From NCBI GenBank assembly GCA_018816925.1, contig JAHIUP010000048.1:1-13660 (forward strand): a stretch of DNA of 13,660 bases, written 5' to 3'. Within the stretch, counting starts at the first letter, position 1. The number at the start of each line of letters is the position of its first letter. The translations under genes were made by a program, and so were the position numbers. Source of the DNA: Patescibacteria group bacterium (lineage in GTDB: Bacteria > Patescibacteriota > Minisyncoccia > Minisyncoccales > UBA10102). This document shows, one piece after another, positions 1 through 7,447 of this stretch. The notes under the pieces were generated by a model. The model was given only the letters and a program-made list of their open reading frames with translations. It was not told the DNA's origin and made no database searches.

Positions 1-191
1 ATGGGTCTCATGATCACCAACACACACCCATCCTGCTCAAACCAAACAGGTCGGTTCTTTTTTCGCCACATGAAAAGATTGGTAAAAGACAGTTCAGAAA
101 TTTCGGGAGGGTCCAGAGCCAGAAATCGGTCAAAGATCGGCTTGTCCACTATCTCAAGCGGCTTGAAATTTCCAGGAATTTCAGAAATCAT
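1..191 (-). CDS. DUF2156 (phosphatidylglycerol lysyltransferase C-terminal-like) protein, 5' part only
   Basis: The first 63 codons of a gene that runs off the low-coordinate end of the window. The start ATG at 191-189 overlaps the TGA of the upstream gene (ATGA, 4-nt overlap), which marks translational coupling. The visible protein begins MISEIPGNFKPLEI and continues with EISELSFTNLFMW near residues 31-43 and a following DGCVLVI strand. This is the pattern that opens DUF2156 proteins (xxiSxLtFtNLfmWr). DUF2156 is a GNAT-like acyl/aminoacyl-transfer fold also found at the C-terminus of MprF-type lipid aminoacyl transferases. The substrate here cannot be told because the catalytic part is outside the window. 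Family assignment is fairly secure; function is inference. Confidence 0.72.
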   Translation of the reverse strand, partial: MISEIPGNFKPLEIVDKPIFDRFLALDPPEISELSFTNLFMWRKKNRPVWFEQDGCVLVIMRP

Positions 192-778
192 AAGTGCTTT
201 TCCGTATTTCCTTCCTGCACAAATTTTTCCAGGACTGCATAGGATTGCGCACCCACAAGGTTTCTGCCCCCCATAGAAAATGTGGGAACTGCGGTCACCC
301 CATGCTCTCTTGAACGCTGCCAGTCAGCATCCAGGTTCACCTCCCCGTTCTTACTCGTTGCCTTGTAGTCCACCACATGAAGCTCGCCCTTAGAATTCTG
401 CCAAATATCATCCACTGCTCCAGTTACCAAGAATCCTGAGGGCTCATGGGAGTACTGCAGCCCCTTCATGGTCTCGCGCCACTCGTTCATTTTCGGGTGC
501 TGGAAAGGCACCGCATCAATGCCATACTGCGGGAAAAGCGGGTGGGGTTCCTGCTTCCTGCGCAGGGTATCAAATTCCTTTTTTAGAAGCGTGTCTACGG
601 CGGCGTTCAAAGAAAAGGGGTAGCCGGGCGGCTGGTCTACCCCCAAACGACGATCCATATAAAAGCACCTAGGGCAATTCAAAAAGTTTTCCAGCTTGGA
701 ACGGCTTAGTTTAAAAAGCCCCTTGGCACCTGGCTCAAATATGTTCCTGCTTCGTTTTCCAGAATAGTATTGCGACAT
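188..778 (-). CDS. PD-(D/E)XK nuclease-like protein with an apparent DsbA-family C-terminal tail (in-frame fusion)
   Basis: A 196-aa frame from the ATG at 778-776, chosen because MSQYYSGKRSRN opens similar CPR proteins and the gene then begins 2 nt after the yjbQ-like stop. Residues 1-154 look like the CPR PD-(D/E)XK family: CPRC at 35-38 (half of a presumed four-cysteine metal/Fe-S site), GAVDD at 120-124, and the nuclease core VVDYK at 135-139 (Asp137, Lys139). After DADWQ (150-154) the usual QMExYQWL helix and the C-terminal Cys pair are absent. Residues 155-196 instead read GVTAVPTF (160-167), LVGAQSY (174-180) and LEKFV (183-187), matching the cis-Pro end of DsbA/FrnE-type thioredoxin-fold oxidoreductases. 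The join falls near 305-319. The chimera probably lacks both parent activities. It may be a genuine deletion-fusion or an assembly join. Confidence 0.7.
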   Translation of the reverse strand: MSQYYSGKRSRNIFEPGAKGLFKLSRSKLENFLNCPRCFYMDRRLGVDQPPGYPFSLNAAVDTLLKKEFDTLRRKQEPHPLFPQYGIDAVPFQHPKMNEWRETMKGLQYSHEPSGFLVTGAVDDIWQNSKGELHVVDYKATSKNGEVNLDADWQRSREHGVTAVPTFSMGGRNLVGAQSYAVLEKFVQEGNTEKHL

Positions 779-780
779 AC

Positions 781-1173
781 CTAAGGACTGCAGTGCAGAA
801 TAATGCTTCGTTCTCTCGGACCCCCAAACTCCAAAAGCACAATCCTCTGCCAAGGCCCCAGTTGGAGTTTCCCTTCTTCCAGGGGGACAGAGATAGAGGG
901 GCCTATCATGGTAGCCATGATATGATATTTGGCGTGCCGGGGATTGTGGGGATGTCGGTAATTAAGATTGGGCACAATGTGCTCTAGGGCGTCTAAGATA
1001 TCCAGGTCCGTACCCGTATCAAGGTCAGAGGTGGTAAGGGCTGCGGTCGTATGGAGCAAAAACAAATGGCATATTCCTTCCTTCACCCCTTGCTCCGCTA
1101 CTGCCTGCTCCACCTCATGGGTGATATCCAACACCTCCTTCTCTTTTCCCGTACGAATGACGAGCTCTTTCAT
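781..1173 (-). CDS. yjbQ: YjbQ/UPF0047 family enzyme
   Basis: A complete 130-aa protein, the usual length for the YjbQ (UPF0047) family. The signature region is present: HTTAA at 41-45, a histidine-rich stretch with His74, His76, His80 and His84, and the family pattern GPSISVPLEEGKLQLG (91-106) followed directly by PWQRIVLLEFGGPRER. Known members are small beta-barrel trimers; some rescue thiamine-phosphate synthase mutants as a weak secondary activity, but the true substrate is unsettled. The start is the ATG at 1173-1171. No Shine-Dalgarno sequence precedes it. It lies 147 nt downstream of the probable end of the DUF5667/Kazal gene and directly upstream of the PD-(D/E)XK gene. Family is confident; physiological role is not. 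Confidence 0.9.
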   Translation of the reverse strand: MKELVIRTGKEKEVLDITHEVEQAVAEQGVKEGICHLFLLHTTAALTTSDLDTGTDLDILDALEHIVPNLNYRHPHNPRHAKYHIMATMIGPSISVPLEEGKLQLGPWQRIVLLEFGGPRERSIILHCSP

Positions 1174-1319
1174 ACAAGGATAGCGTACCAGGAATTTCCT
1201 TCCCAGACAAGAAATGCGAGAGCGGGTTGGGCTTTCTTATTGCATGAGATTCAACCCGGTGTCTTCATCGTACCTACGCTCCACTTGATTCCCGAGACCA
1301 CCAGCCGCTGCGCGTACCT
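1174..1319. other. Gap without a supported gene
   Basis: About 146 bp between the presumed frameshifted end of the DUF5667/Kazal gene and yjbQ. On the minus strand a short open frame of about 37 codons ends at a TAA at 1239-1237 (last residues ERRYDEDTGLNLMQ). It has no clear start codon and no recognisable match, so it is not called as a gene. A weak promoter-like pair for yjbQ (TTGTCT, 17 nt, TACGCT, 8 nt before the ATG) can be read but matches consensus poorly. No convincing terminator was seen. Confidence 0.4.
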
Positions 1320-2956
1320 CTAAAATGCCGGCACATACACGACGACTTTACCATCAAGCACAGAGACGTTCTCAATCACTCCCGTAATCTCACGCCACTC
1401 TCCAGATTCCCTTCGTTCCCCTCTTTTACTTGAAGAACCGGCGCTCCTTCATTGCCCGAATCCCTCGCGCCTTCCTTCTCTTCTGGTTCCTCCTCATTAA
1501 CATCCTCGTCTGCTTCATTCCCCTTGCATACTCCCTCATGAAGAACCCGTACCCGATGCTGCTGCTCGGCCACGCACTTGTTCGCGTAAGTACTGCCATC
1601 CCCACCGCACACGGGCGCATACTCCTGGGTACACATCACTGTTTTATCGCGAACCTCAATACGCTGGCGGAGCTTCTCGACCTGCCCCAGGAATTTCCCT
1701 ACCTCTTCCCCTAAACGCACCTGAATGCGATTCTCAAGCTCCATTTTTTTCTGTTGGAGCTCTCCCTTTTGCCCCATTCCTTCTTCCCCTTCTTCAATCT
1801 CCTTGTTGAGCTTAAGAATACGCAATCCGTTGCGCGCATGCGCTTCAGTCGATGTCGCCATGCCAAAAGCAAGCCCGTATGCCTCCTCCTTAAACGCTAT
1901 TTCAGCTTTTTCGAGACGTTCCAGCGCTCCCTCGGCTAACCGTTCCGCCGCATTCGACGCTGTTTCTGTTTCTTCCATGAGCGCCTGCAACTTTCCAAGC
2001 TGTTCTTTTGCCTCCTTTATCTGCTCTGCGGTGCGCTCCCCGAACTCTGCCCCCTGTTCCGCCTTCTCCTCAAAGTTCTCTGCCGTCTTCTTTAGCCGCT
2101 CTGCCACACGCTCTGATGCCCGAAGCTGAAGTTCCTCTAAAAGGGCGACTCTCCGCGCCTTGTCTCCCGGAACTTCCTCCAGGAGCTCTTCAAGGTTTCC
2201 CCTCAATCCTTCATTGGTTTCCAGCTGTTCTCGAAAGCGCTCTCCGAACTCATCGCGAAGTTCCTCCAAATATTCTCTTGTTTCTTGTGAAGCGCGTTTG
2301 GCGAAGCGCTCGGCAATCTCCGCTGCCCGAATATCCTTGAGCTCGCTTCCCTTGGAGCTCTCTAAAGCATTCTTCAGGCGCTCCTTGAATTTCTCGGGAG
2401 TGTCCTTTGTTCCCGCGGCGCTCAGCGTCTCTCCAATGCGATTCCTCACTTCTTCTACTGCTCCCTCGAGCTCTTGACCTTCCCAGCGCTCCTGAAGCTG
2501 ACTAAAGAGCTTCTCGTGCTGGACGGCGCGCTCTGCAAACTTATCCAAGAGCTGGTCCACGTTTGGGTTCTCGGATGTCTCCTTGAGCGCTTCAAAGCGC
2601 TCCTTGAGACGCTCTTGGGTTCTCTGGTAATTCGCAACGACCCTTCCAATGGCTTGCGCGTTCTGGGGCTCTTGCTCGGCTACCTTGTACGCTTCCGCCG
2701 CCTTCTCGTTCGCAATCTTAAGTTGAAGTCCCACCTTCTTTACGGAATCAAAGGTAAAGAAACTCTGGAGTCCTCGCCCCCATTCCTTAAGAAAATAGAA
2801 GGGAGAAGTAGGAAGAAGGCCCGGGCTCTCTACGCCCAGGTCCGCTGCCGTAATGGTCTCCGCCTGCGCCACCTCCTCGGGAAGGAGTTCTTGAGCAGCT
2901 ACCGGGAGTACGAACGCAAAAGCGAACACGAAACAGGAAAGAAGAAGTTGTCTCAT
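1320..2956 (-). CDS. Secreted DUF5667 coiled-coil protein with a four-cysteine Kazal-like domain; apparent 3' frameshift
   Basis: The uninterrupted frame from ATG 2956 runs to a TGA at 1378-1376 (526 aa). Residues 1-22 are a signal peptide ending VAA-QE. Residues 45-130 carry the DUF5667 pattern (LLPTSPFYFLKEWGRG, then FFTFDSVKK and LQLKIANEKAAEA). Residues 110-440 are charged, Glu/Lys/Arg-rich and mostly helical, probably coiled coil. Residues 442-477 are a Kazal-type fold: C442-TQEYAPV-C450, GGDGSTYANK-C461 and HEGV-C477. Cys1 and Cys5 of the usual six are absent together, so the C2-C4 and C3-C6 disulfides remain. By alignment to ovomucoid domains the P1 residue is Gln444. An acidic linker follows. 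The -1 frame continues open from about 1420 to a TAG at 1322-1320, giving WREITGVIENVSVLDGKVVV and a short end, which looks like a natural C-terminus. One lost G in a GGG or GGGG run (1411-1409, 1421-1418) would explain it. Confidence 0.78.
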
Positions 2957-2979
2957 ATTTTTTGATTAGTATTCCCTTA

Positions 2980-3456
2980 TTATTTGTAGAGAGGAATGGT
3001 ACGAAGAGAAGAATCAAAGTCCGCCTTCACGATTTCCTTTTGGAAACACGTAGGCCCCGACCCGTGCTCCCAGGAAAAGTCAGAAAAGGGTTCAGAGACG
3101 ATGCGCTCGTCCTGGAGATACTCCGAATCCAGTTCAAATACCGCGCACAGCTCGTACTGCTCTTCCCCAAGCACTCGGTACTCGTAGGGTTCTCCTGTCT
3201 GCGGGTCAACTACTGCGTCAATGTAATAGCCCTCTCCCCGGAGCTTCCCTAAGGTTTCAGGAAGTTCTCCTCTCGTCACCCAATACTGCTCAAGGGCGTA
3301 CGAAATCTGTTGGAGATGGGAGACGCGCTGCAAATCCATGCGCATGGCGCGTTGGGTTCCAGGAGAACCCATCAGGAAAACAGCGTACAGGATTGCGGCC
3401 CCTACGAAGAATACCACGGCCCACAGGAATACCTTGGAGGCAAAGAATGTTCTCAT
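2980..3456 (-). CDS. Single-pass membrane-anchored protein of unknown function, common in CPR envelope operons
   Basis: 158 aa. Residues 8-30 form one N-terminal membrane segment (VFLWAVVFFVGAAILYAVFL), followed by GSPGTQRAMRMDLQRVSHLQ, a helical stretch, and a small domain with DPQTGEPYEYRVLGEEQYEL (84-103). This layout, a membrane helix, a GSP..QR..R.D..RV..L motif and a DP.TG.PYEY turn, resembles pseudopilin-like proteins without a clear prepilin cleavage motif. It also resembles hypothetical proteins I associate with DUF5671 genes in CPR. The ATG at 3456-3454 overlaps the TGA of the upstream DUF5671 gene, so the pair is coupled; the next gene starts 23 nt after its stop. Most of the protein is expected outside the membrane. 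Role unknown. Confidence 0.72.
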   Translation of the reverse strand: MRTFFASKVFLWAVVFFVGAAILYAVFLMGSPGTQRAMRMDLQRVSHLQQISYALEQYWVTRGELPETLGKLRGEGYYIDAVVDPQTGEPYEYRVLGEEQYELCAVFELDSEYLQDERIVSEPFSDFSWEHGSGPTCFQKEIVKADFDSSLRTIPLYK

Positions 3457-4085
3457 TGTTCCTTCTCCTCTTTCTGGAGATCGGTAAGGTAGTACCCAAA
3501 GATGCTTCCGGTAATTACCAGGACCGTGAGCGCCTTAAAAGCGAAACGAATCGTGAGCTCTCCTCCCAAAAGATTGAACACTACGGTAATCAGGTCGCCA
3601 ATAATGATGCTCGCCGCCACCACCAGAGTGAGATAGGTGAGCCACTTGCGGACCTTTGATTCCCTGCGCTCCGGGTCTTTTGCCGCCCCCCTCCGTATGG
3701 TACGCATCATGAAGAGATATAGGGGAAAGGCGATTACAAGAGAAGAAACCGCCATGCGGAGAGCTGAACGCGTGGGGTCGCCGTACATACGCTCTAAAGA
3801 GTCAGGAAACCAGAAGTCAATGAAATGGAACACGAGTACTCCAAAACTGAAAGCAACGATATAAAGTGAGATAAACGAAACCAAGTACAAAAACGCCTCC
3901 CGCGCCTGGAGATAGGGCTTCTTGCGGGGCACGGCCACGGAAAAAGGAACGTCCGCGAAGGAAGCGAGCGCTTTTTTCACCTCTTCTTCCTCCCATCCGG
4001 CAACCAAGAGCACAGAATGAATCTCCTCGCGGGATTTCCCCTGGCCCAACGCTTCCTTTACAAAATGAGTAAGCTCTTCTGCCAT
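3453..4085 (-). CDS. DUF5671-type four-helix membrane protein
   Basis: 210 aa. Residues 1-45 are a small helical, UBA-like domain (VKEALGQGKSREEI, then LLVAGWEEEEVKKAL), which CPR proteins often place before a membrane part. Four hydrophobic segments follow at about 64-94, 111-130, 148-175 and 182-202, with a charged loop RRGAAKDPERRESKVRKW between the second and third. This matches DUF5671 in order and spacing. Function is unknown; it is likely an inner-membrane protein. It is the first gene of an operon with the next two genes and has a strong promoter placed so that the ATG at 4085 is at or near the transcription start. Confidence 0.75.
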   Translation of the reverse strand: MAEELTHFVKEALGQGKSREEIHSVLLVAGWEEEEVKKALASFADVPFSVAVPRKKPYLQAREAFLYLVSFISLYIVAFSFGVLVFHFIDFWFPDSLERMYGDPTRSALRMAVSSLVIAFPLYLFMMRTIRRGAAKDPERRESKVRKWLTYLTLVVAASIIIGDLITVVFNLLGGELTIRFAFKALTVLVITGSIFGYYLTDLQKEEKEQ

Positions 4086-4120
4086 ATATCTATTATAGAA
4101 TCAATATTCCAGGATGTCCA
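4083..4120 (-). promoter_or_regulatory. Promoter for the DUF5671 operon (leaderless)
   Basis: Read on the minus strand: -35 TGGACA (4120-4115), a 17-nt spacer, perfect -10 TATAAT (4097-4092), then 6 nt to the ATG at 4085. With usual sigma-70 geometry the first transcribed base is the A of the ATG, and there is no room for a Shine-Dalgarno site. Confidence 0.75.
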
Positions 4121-4134
4121 AGAAAAATAATATA

Positions 4135-5388
4135 CTACTCTGAGGAAGGAGGCGTAAAACGAATAACGCCCTTATCCATGTTCTCCATCAATTTCTGCTC
4201 CAAACGTTCGTACCCTCCCACAAAGGAAGCGAACAGTTCATTCCACAGGTCCTCTCGCTGATGATAAAAGAATGTATCCTTTCTCCCGTCGCTTGCTGCT
4301 GCCACTTCCATTGCAACATCCTCAACGTGGAAGCTCACCAGCTCCTCCTCGCCTTGCTGGTTCTCAAAGAAGGAAGCCGTCTTCCAGAGCTCATCCCAAA
4401 ACTCAATGCCAAGGGTCTTGTGCGCCTTCCCCAACGCAACCAAGTCCTTCTGGGCCTTCCTCCAATGCAGGGCTTCGGGATTCACGCGGGGCAGGAACAA
4501 ACGGTCGTCATCCGGATTCTCCTTCCAGAGATAGCGCTGGACAATGAGCCACTCTCCCGGCTCCACGCTCGTTTTCTCTGGCACATCTCCCCGGAGCAAA
4601 GAGGCAAAAACGGAAGGGAACTCCGGCTTCCGGGAAGCCCTATCAAAAAGCTTGCCGTAGAACGCAAGTTCATGAAAGTAGTGTAAGAGGAGGGCGAAGT
4701 CCCGGAGAAACTTCCCTTCCCCGGTTTCCTCAATGGGATTCACAAAGATAATCCCGAACTCTTTAAGATTGCTCACGTTGTGGCGCTTCTTGGCCACATA
4801 TTTTGCCGCAATCTCTTTCCATTGCTCTCCAAGAACCCGCAACTCAATGGGTCGTCTCTCAAAATCCTTGGAGGTAAACTCCCCGTACGCGACCCGGAAG
4901 GTCTCATGCATCCACTCGTCGCTTTCCGTGAAGCGCAGGGCGCTAAACGCATCCCATACGTTCTGCTTGCTAAGCAGTTCTTCGGTCCCATCGTAGCCGA
5001 AATACTTAAGCATGGTTTCAGGGGGCCTACGCTTGAGAATCTTCTCCGCGAACTCCCTCTTGAGGAAAAATCCCCTGCTCTCTGAAGTAAACTTCCTTGC
5101 GGCTTTGGCAATCTTCTCAAAATCGAAGCGCTCTCGCGTAATTCCTACTATCTTGTAGAGCTGTTCTTCGTGCTCTCGCACCTTGTCTGCCAATAACCGC
5201 CGCACCTCTTCTGCGCTCTGCTCTCTCCCTTCAAGCACCCGCGCAAGCTGGTTCTCCAAGTCCTCTCCAACACGCCCCAAGATATCCTCCTCTATGCCCA
5301 CACTCTCCCGCATCGCTTCCTGGAGATCCTCAATCCTGTAGGAAGGAACCTGAAGAATCCTGGCAAGAAATTCCGCTCTATTTCTCAT
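4135..5388 (-). CDS. Conserved-looking protein of unknown function, 417 aa, coupled to the PfkB kinase
   Basis: The open frame extends upstream to 5628, but that part overlaps the PfkB gene in another frame and is rejected. The ATG at 5388-5386 overlaps the PfkB TGA (ATGA), giving MRNRAEFLARILQV and 417 aa. The protein is soluble: no signal peptide or membrane helix. Residues 15-120 are charged and helical. A central region contains KQNVWDAFSALRFTESDEWM (141-160), KKRHNVSNLKEFGIIFVNP (200-218) and LLLHYFHELAFYGKLF (233-248). The C-terminal third is again helical (WRKAQKDLVALGKAHKTLG, 309-327). I do not recognise a catalytic motif or a named family. It is last in the pentose phosphate operon, so a link to sugar phosphate metabolism is possible, but this is context only. 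Confidence 0.85.
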   Translation of the reverse strand: MRNRAEFLARILQVPSYRIEDLQEAMRESVGIEEDILGRVGEDLENQLARVLEGREQSAEEVRRLLADKVREHEEQLYKIVGITRERFDFEKIAKAARKFTSESRGFFLKREFAEKILKRRPPETMLKYFGYDGTEELLSKQNVWDAFSALRFTESDEWMHETFRVAYGEFTSKDFERRPIELRVLGEQWKEIAAKYVAKKRHNVSNLKEFGIIFVNPIEETGEGKFLRDFALLLHYFHELAFYGKLFDRASRKPEFPSVFASLLRGDVPEKTSVEPGEWLIVQRYLWKENPDDDRLFLPRVNPEALHWRKAQKDLVALGKAHKTLGIEFWDELWKTASFFENQQGEEELVSFHVEDVAMEVAAASDGRKDTFFYHQREDLWNELFASFVGGYERLEQKLMENMDKGVIRFTPPSSE

Positions 5389-6377
5389 GTCTTCCTTAAA
5401 CTCACCTTGAGTTTTCCCCACCGAAAAGGCGACTCCCCTTTTTCTAAGAGCCCTTTCGTGGTGCCCCATTCCCGGAGCACCCCGGTTGCATTCGCGGAAG
5501 CTGTCTGAAGAGCTGTCTCTATGTCTCCTGGGTGCAAAACAAGGGAGGAAACGAAACCGGAACCGAACGCATCCCCTGCTCCCGTGCGGTCCGTAACCTT
5601 TCCCAGAGGGAGCACGCCCGAGGACCACCTGGTCTTACCGTCGGAAACCTCCACGCCAGCCGCTCCCCTCGTCATTACCACGATTCCCTTTACCCATTTA
5701 TCAAGTACGGCAAAGATTTCATTCCGCCTTTGATACGGCACCCCCGTAATCTCTGACGCCTCCTCCTGATTCACCAAAAACACGTCCGCATACTTCAGGA
5801 GAGGACGGATGCGTTTTCCTCCGTTGAGCTGTGTCCTTCCCGGATTCCACGCAACCTGCACCCCCCGCTCCTCGGCGAACGCGAGGGCCTTGGGAAGTAA
5901 GGCCGCCGCCCTACCTCCCACATGATTCACATACAGCCATTTTGCCTTACCAAGTTCCTTGAAAGGAAATGGAAACTTAGTAAAGTGCCACTTCACTCCC
6001 TCAAAGGAAAGAATGGTGCGGTCCTTTTCTCCAACCGACAATATAAGAGACAAAGAAGTACGCCCCTCCTTGTCCCGGAATAGGAAAGGAGTGGCAACTC
6101 CTTGCTCTTTCAGGAACTTCCCCACCGCCTCTCCTTCCAGGTCCTCCCCTATAACGGCAACGGGTGCGACGCGTAATCCTTGATTGGCGAAGGTAACCGC
6201 GGTATTCACCGCTCCCCCTCCAATAGAAAACTCCAGTTGTTCCAGGTCGAGTTTTGAGCCCAGGGGAACCCCAAGCATCTTTCCGGTCCTTGAGCGCGTA
6301 CTCTGCAATACGTGAAAGGCCTCGCTTTTTAGAAACGCGTCCCTTGTCGCAGAACCTATGGTAATAATATCAAACAT
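5385..6377 (-). CDS. PfkB family carbohydrate kinase
   Basis: 330 aa, normal length for the ribokinase/PfkB fold. Both family signatures are visible: the N-terminal IGGGAVNTAVTFANQG at 52-67 and the C-terminal DRTGAGDAFGSGFV at 263-276, with the catalytic Asp269 in GAGD. NQEEASEITG at 203-212 is the usual metal/phosphate-proximal motif, and TRGAAG at 236-241 fits the nucleotide site. These proteins phosphorylate a sugar hydroxyl with ATP. Substrate cannot be read from sequence; ribose, fructose or a nucleoside are all possible. Its place directly after rpi, rpe and transketolase genes suggests it feeds a sugar phosphate into this pathway (inference). It is 69 nt downstream of the transketolase C half and overlaps the next gene by 4 nt. 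Confidence 0.9.
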   Translation of the reverse strand: MFDIITIGSATRDAFLKSEAFHVLQSTRSRTGKMLGVPLGSKLDLEQLEFSIGGGAVNTAVTFANQGLRVAPVAVIGEDLEGEAVGKFLKEQGVATPFLFRDKEGRTSLSLILSVGEKDRTILSFEGVKWHFTKFPFPFKELGKAKWLYVNHVGGRAAALLPKALAFAEERGVQVAWNPGRTQLNGGKRIRPLLKYADVFLVNQEEASEITGVPYQRRNEIFAVLDKWVKGIVVMTRGAAGVEVSDGKTRWSSGVLPLGKVTDRTGAGDAFGSGFVSSLVLHPGDIETALQTASANATGVLREWGTTKGLLEKGESPFRWGKLKVSLRKT

Positions 6378-6446
6378 GTAGCTTGTAGTTTATATAATGC
6401 GAGGAGATACTGCTCTCCAGGAAGCTCTCGGAGGCCATTGCATGCA

Positions 6447-7430
6447 TCATGTTTTATCTGCAAGAAACTCAAGGAGCGCCTTCTTGGTGCCTTCCTTATC
6501 CAGTTTATACTTCTTCCACAAATCTTTCACGGAACCGGATTCCGCAAATACATCATACACGCCATGCAGTTTCATGGGAACGGGATGATTCTGGGAGAGA
6601 AATTCCGCCACCGCGCTCCCCATTCCTCCTACCACGTTATGGTCTTCGGCGGTGAACACCCTGCCGGTCTTCTTGGCGGAGACGAGGATTGTCTTCTCAT
6701 CTAAGGGCTTTACCGTATGAAGATTCACCACCTCCAAAGAAATCTTGTTTTTGAGGTCTTCTGCAATCTGCAGCAGCCAATACACCATGTACCCGTGCCC
6801 AATAACGGTCATATCCTTTCCCTGTCGCAGTACCTGCGCCTTGCCCACCTCAAAAGGGGTTTGTTCCGTAGTGAACACGGGAGTCGCTTCCCTCGCATTT
6901 CTAATGTACACGGGACCCTTGATGTCATAGGCCGCCTTCACTGCCCTTCTCGCTTGTTCCGCGTCCGCGGGGCACAAAACCGTAAATCCCGGAAGGCATC
7001 TCATAAGAGTAATGTCTTCTGTCATCTGATGCGTGGGGCCATCGGGACCCGTGGCAAGACCCGCATGAGAAGAAACTAATACCACATGATTCTCCGGATA
7101 CGCCACGGTACTGCGGATGGGCTCCCAAGGCCTCCCCACAAGAAAAGCTGCAAACGTCACAACATACGGCACCATACCTTCGTAGGCGAGTCCCGCTGCC
7201 ACGCCAATAAGATTCTGCTCGGCCACGCCCACCTGTACGAATCTTTCCGGGAACTTATCCGCAAACTCCTTTGCGCGGGAGGACTCTATGGTATCTGCTC
7301 CCAGTACCACCATGTTCTTTTTGCACTCGCCCAGCTCTGCTATGCCTCGGCCCGCGCCGTCGCGCATGGAATTCCATTCCACTTTCTTCTCGTCTAAATA
7401 ATTTTTTGCAAGGTAATACTGCATAAACAT
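6447..7430 (-). CDS. Transketolase, C-terminal half (pyrimidine-binding and C-terminal domains)
   Basis: About 327 aa from the ATG at 7430 (MFMQYYLAKN); an ATG two codons later (7424) is equally possible. The longer open frame to 7526 is rejected because its first 32 codons lie in a structured non-coding region. Seen motifs: MRDGAGRGIAELGE, the conserved GVAEQNLIGVAAGLA with the Glu that activates the thiamine pyrophosphate aminopyrimidine ring (about residue 71), VTFAAFLVGRPWEPIR, and GPDGPTHQMTEDI (about 129-141). The C-terminal domain follows (GHGYMVYWLLQIAEDL, LHTVKPLD, EDHNVVGGMGSAVAEFL). Such proteins pair with a separate N-terminal subunit, as in archaea and other split transketolases. 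The partner is immediately upstream in the same direction. The pathway is the non-oxidative pentose phosphate branch. Confidence 0.92.
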   Translation of the reverse strand: MFMQYYLAKNYLDEKKVEWNSMRDGAGRGIAELGECKKNMVVLGADTIESSRAKEFADKFPERFVQVGVAEQNLIGVAAGLAYEGMVPYVVTFAAFLVGRPWEPIRSTVAYPENHVVLVSSHAGLATGPDGPTHQMTEDITLMRCLPGFTVLCPADAEQARRAVKAAYDIKGPVYIRNAREATPVFTTEQTPFEVGKAQVLRQGKDMTVIGHGYMVYWLLQIAEDLKNKISLEVVNLHTVKPLDEKTILVSAKKTGRVFTAEDHNVVGGMGSAVAEFLSQNHPVPMKLHGVYDVFAESGSVKDLWKKYKLDKEGTKKALLEFLADKT

Positions 7431-7447
7431 AATAGACCTAAAAACGA

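Noticed and set aside
1..276. Plus-strand 91-aa frame at the window start
   Set aside because: It is antisense to the DUF2156 start and the DsbA-like tail, both supported by family motifs.
1237..1350. Short open frame ending ERRYDEDTGLNLMQ
   Set aside because: No start codon in a sensible place and no family match; noted only as a possible gene remnant.
1725..2129. Long Ser-rich open frames on the plus strand opposite the coiled-coil gene
   Set aside because: They are antisense shadows of Glu/Lys-rich codons, with no start context or recognisable domain.
5389..5628. 80-residue N-terminal extension of the 417-aa protein
   Set aside because: It overlaps the PfkB coding region in another frame, is Arg-rich and low in plausibility, and the ATGA-coupled start explains the gene.
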